Shown: piece after piece, positions 39,230 to 41,006 of the stretch | Layout of the letters: each line of letters starts with the position of its first letter | Position numbering within the stretch: the first letter of the stretch is position 1 | The notes under the pieces: model-generated | Told to the model about the DNA's origin: nothing | What the model saw: only the letters and a program-made list of their open reading frames with translations | Database searches by the model: none | Position numbers and translations under genes: made by a program | NCBI GenBank assembly: GCA_019323655.1 | Contig: JAHWGX010000044.1 | Span: forward strand, 1 to 41,006 | Reading direction: 5' to 3' | Length of the DNA stretch: 41,006 bases | Source: Candidatus Woesearchaeota archaeon | GTDB lineage: Archaea > Nanobdellota > Nanobdellia > Woesearchaeales > GW2011-AR4

Positions 39230-40829
39230 ATTTATACACCCTTATATTTTCTCTATCATAAAGCAATGTATGGTTTGCTAAGTTTTGTTTCTCAAATGAC
39301 GACCATTGGTCCAGCAGTTCCTTATTGCCTATTGCCAGCAAATCTGTGTAGTCCATAACAATGACATCATTCAGTATATGGTCCCTGACTATAACCTCCC
39401 TGTTGTCTTCCCAGTATCTCCATGTCAGGAACCCTTCAAAAAAATTGCTTACTCTGTGCGAAAAAGAAGCCATCCACCAGACTTTTTGCATTATTTGTGA
39501 TGGCTGCCCGATAACAGAAACATTTTGATTTTCATCAATATTATCCTTAAGCCACTCACTAACCTCAACCTGTGCCGGAGTAAGCCTTATAATAGGCGAA
39601 TCATAAGCTTGGTCAAGAGTTGAGTATGCCTGAGGCATGTTATAAATAAGAGTCAAAACAACAATCAGGGCAGCAGCCCCATACTTCAAAAATGAATTGT
39701 ACAGCTTAGGAATTTTTATAAATGAGGCTATTGAAAACACCCCTAAAACAGTTATAGGAATAAAAATATGTGCAGTTGCAGACAAGGACCTGTGCAAAAG
39801 CTCAGCTTTTCCTACAATGTCCCTATGCAGAACCAGATATAAGCTAAATAACCATGCCAATAAAAACAAATCCCTGTTTTGCCTTCTTAGAGCCAAAGCC
39901 AATATTCCTATCAAAAGGAAAGGCAGCGTCCACAAGCCATGCATCTTGCTAAAAGAAAAATATTCTGGCGGAACCGAGCCGGTAAAGTCCTCGGCATTGA
40001 AAGACCACCTGAATAATCTGGAAAATGAGGCTTCAGAATCTGATTTCTGCTCTCTTGTAAAGGTCTTAAACACATTTCCGGTTTGGTAAGGAAATACTGT
40101 GAATAATACAAGGAACAATGCCATGGCAATGCCAAGGTGCTTTAAATTAAATGGAAACTTCCTCAGTTTTATAGCCAATGCAATGCCAAGAACAAAAATG
40201 CCTAAGAGGGAATGAAAAACAGCAAGAGGGTGTATCATCATGTTTATTGCAAGCAATAAAGCCATGATATACAAATAAACTGGCTTGCTCTTTTCTTTTG
40301 AGTAGGTTGTAAAATACATGTAAAAGCAATAAAGAATCAGAGGTATGAAAGCGTAAGCAAACCTTTCCGGCCACTGGCCCCATAAATAAGGCATAATACC
40401 TCTCATGGAAAAAGAAAGCATAAACGATGACAATAAAGCAGGAAGAAAGCCAAATAATCTTCTGATTACAAAAAATACCGATACCAGAATAGAGCTTGCG
40501 AATATAGCATTTGTCAGATAGATTGGAACCATCCGGTCATTTGCGAAGGCAGATATCATTGCCAAGTCTGTATGAAAAGGAGGATGGTACCATAACGTAT
40601 GCGGCTTAAATCTGTTATCATTGCCATAAGAATAATCCACAAAAGGTGGAAGATAAACATAAGTATTATCCCTTTGTGCAAATGAATCTGCAATTTCCCA
40701 ATGCGAAATAGCATCAAACTCTCCATAAGGTATCTTATTGTCCTGAAACGGCAAAGTCCACATATAAATAGTAAAGAGATATACCACAAGAAAAGCCAAT
40801 ATTTCAATATAGGATTTCCTTATTTTCAT
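39219..40829 (-). CDS. GT-C-like multi-membrane protein
   Basis: A 536-aa protein with about 12 hydrophobic helices and a soluble C-terminal domain (about 430-536). The first outer loop has GEFDAISHWEIADSF with acidic residues, and LWYHPPFHTDLAMI, the P-P/H-type phrase also seen in the 544-aa neighbour. It is likely a membrane glycosyltransferase using a lipid-linked donor; no assay-based assignment is possible. A TTTATAAA box about 26 bp upstream of the ATG predicts a leaderless mRNA. Confidence 0.6.
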   Translation of the reverse strand: MKIRKSYIEILAFLVVYLFTIYMWTLPFQDNKIPYGEFDAISHWEIADSFAQRDNTYVYLPPFVDYSYGNDNRFKPHTLWYHPPFHTDLAMISAFANDRMVPIYLTNAIFASSILVSVFFVIRRLFGFLPALLSSFMLSFSMRGIMPYLWGQWPERFAYAFIPLILYCFYMYFTTYSKEKSKPVYLYIMALLLAINMMIHPLAVFHSLLGIFVLGIALAIKLRKFPFNLKHLGIAMALFLVLFTVFPYQTGNVFKTFTREQKSDSEASFSRLFRWSFNAEDFTGSVPPEYFSFSKMHGLWTLPFLLIGILALALRRQNRDLFLLAWLFSLYLVLHRDIVGKAELLHRSLSATAHIFIPITVLGVFSIASFIKIPKLYNSFLKYGAAALIVVLTLIYNMPQAYSTLDQAYDSPIIRLTPAQVEVSEWLKDNIDENQNVSVIGQPSQIMQKVWWMASFSHRVSNFFEGFLTWRYWEDNREVIVRDHILNDVIVMDYTDLLAIGNKELLDQWSSFEKQNLANHTLLYDRENIRVYKYEP

Positions 40830-40851
40830 AATTCAATGCCATGTAGCCTTG

Positions 40852-40859
40852 TTTATAAA
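40852..40859 (-). promoter_or_regulatory. TATA box between GT-C-like and transposase genes
   Basis: TTTATAAA is palindromic. On the minus strand its centre is 26-27 bp from the ATG at 40829. On the plus strand it could start a transcript near 40882 that leads into the transposase. Confidence 0.5.
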
Positions 40860-40899
40860 TATTTTGGGCTGATGGGCTCTGAAGCGATGAGAATTCTTT

Positions 40900-40920
40900 T
40901 AAGCTGATTTTATCAGCTTA
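40900..40920 (+). repeat. 9-bp hairpin before the transposase
   Basis: TAAGCTGAT and ATCAGCTTA are perfect inverted repeats around TTT. It lies 25 bases before the transposase ATG, where it could belong to the left end of the element or to a leader RNA. Confidence 0.5.
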
Positions 40921-40945
40921 GCCAGGTAAAAAGGAGGTGTTTAAG

Positions 40946-41006
40946 ATGAAACAAATGGAGTTATTTGCGGGATTGGACATGCATAAAGATTCAATCACTG
41001 CAACAA
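40946..41006 (+). CDS. IS110-family transposase, N-terminal fragment cut by the window edge
   Basis: Only 20 codons are visible: MKQMELFAGLDMHKDSITAT. The GLDMHKD phrase is the start of the DEDD catalytic domain of IS110-type recombinases, with the first Asp present. AAGGAGGTG at 40929-40937 is a near-perfect ribosome-binding site. IS110 elements move using a Ser recombinase-like nucleophile plus DEDD fold, guided in known cases by an RNA from the non-coding end. The rest of the element lies outside, so completeness cannot be judged. Confidence 0.75.
   Translation, partial: MKQMELFAGLDMHKDSITAT

Noticed and set aside
1..41006. CRISPR array, tRNA genes, rRNA genes
   Set aside because: No regularly spaced direct repeats and no cloverleaf or rRNA core sequence were seen in any intergenic region.

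Overview
The window comes from an archaeon, most likely a small-genome DPANN lineage of the Woesearchaeota/Pacearchaeota type. The evidence is an archaeal/eukaryotic-type release factor with NIKS and GGQ motifs, class III signal peptide pilins, a geranylgeranyl reductase, an AglB/STT3 oligosaccharyltransferase, a PGF-pre-PGF surface protein, and TTTAAATA promoter boxes about 26-28 bp upstream of many ATGs (leaderless mRNAs). The lineage is judged from family patterns, not from a marker phylogeny. No rRNA, tRNA or CRISPR array was found.

Layout. 1-2.3 kb: SprT-like metalloprotease and aRF1 (minus). 2.3-6.2 kb: a type IV pilus cluster with a KaiC/ArlH-like ATPase, two FlaJ/TadC-type membrane proteins and two near-duplicate pilins (plus). 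6.2-6.9 kb: a structured non-coding region. 6.9-18.1 kb: cell-envelope block, mostly minus, with a 1404-aa N-sequon-rich surface glycoprotein, a DUF192 protein, a LAGLIDADG homing endonuclease flanked by foldable non-coding DNA, two NEW3/CARDB-type membrane-anchored proteins and a secreted von Willebrand A protein. 18.4-40.8 kb: a protein-glycosylation island with geranylgeranyl reductase, AglB with an unusual repeat-bearing N-terminal extension, dolichol-phosphate-sugar-type transferases, a GT9 heptosyltransferase homologue, a nucleotide-heptose operon, and several large multi-membrane GT-C/YfhO-like proteins. The window ends in the first 20 codons of an IS110-type transposase.

How the genes fit together. 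The cupin-hldD-hldA-gmhB-hldC operon (26.7-30.0 kb) encodes four of the five bacterial steps to ADP-L-glycero-D-manno-heptose. The first enzyme, GmhA, is absent from the window, and a phosphomannose-isomerase-like cupin stands in its place. A GT9 protein next door could transfer the heptose. AglB could place the finished glycan on the sequon-dense surface proteins to the left, using a lipid carrier partly saturated by the reductase.

The most unusual item is the divergent gene facing the heptose operon. It fuses a ribbon-helix-helix DNA-binding domain to a sugar nucleotidyltransferase fold whose nucleotide-binding signature is lost. Each of the two divergent promoters carries an inverted repeat of TATGAA between its TATA box and start codon. 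This looks like a transcriptional regulator that senses a nucleotide sugar and controls the heptose operon and itself. A family of intergenic repeats with GAA-triloop hairpins is scattered at 6.5, 18.3 and 38.7 kb.
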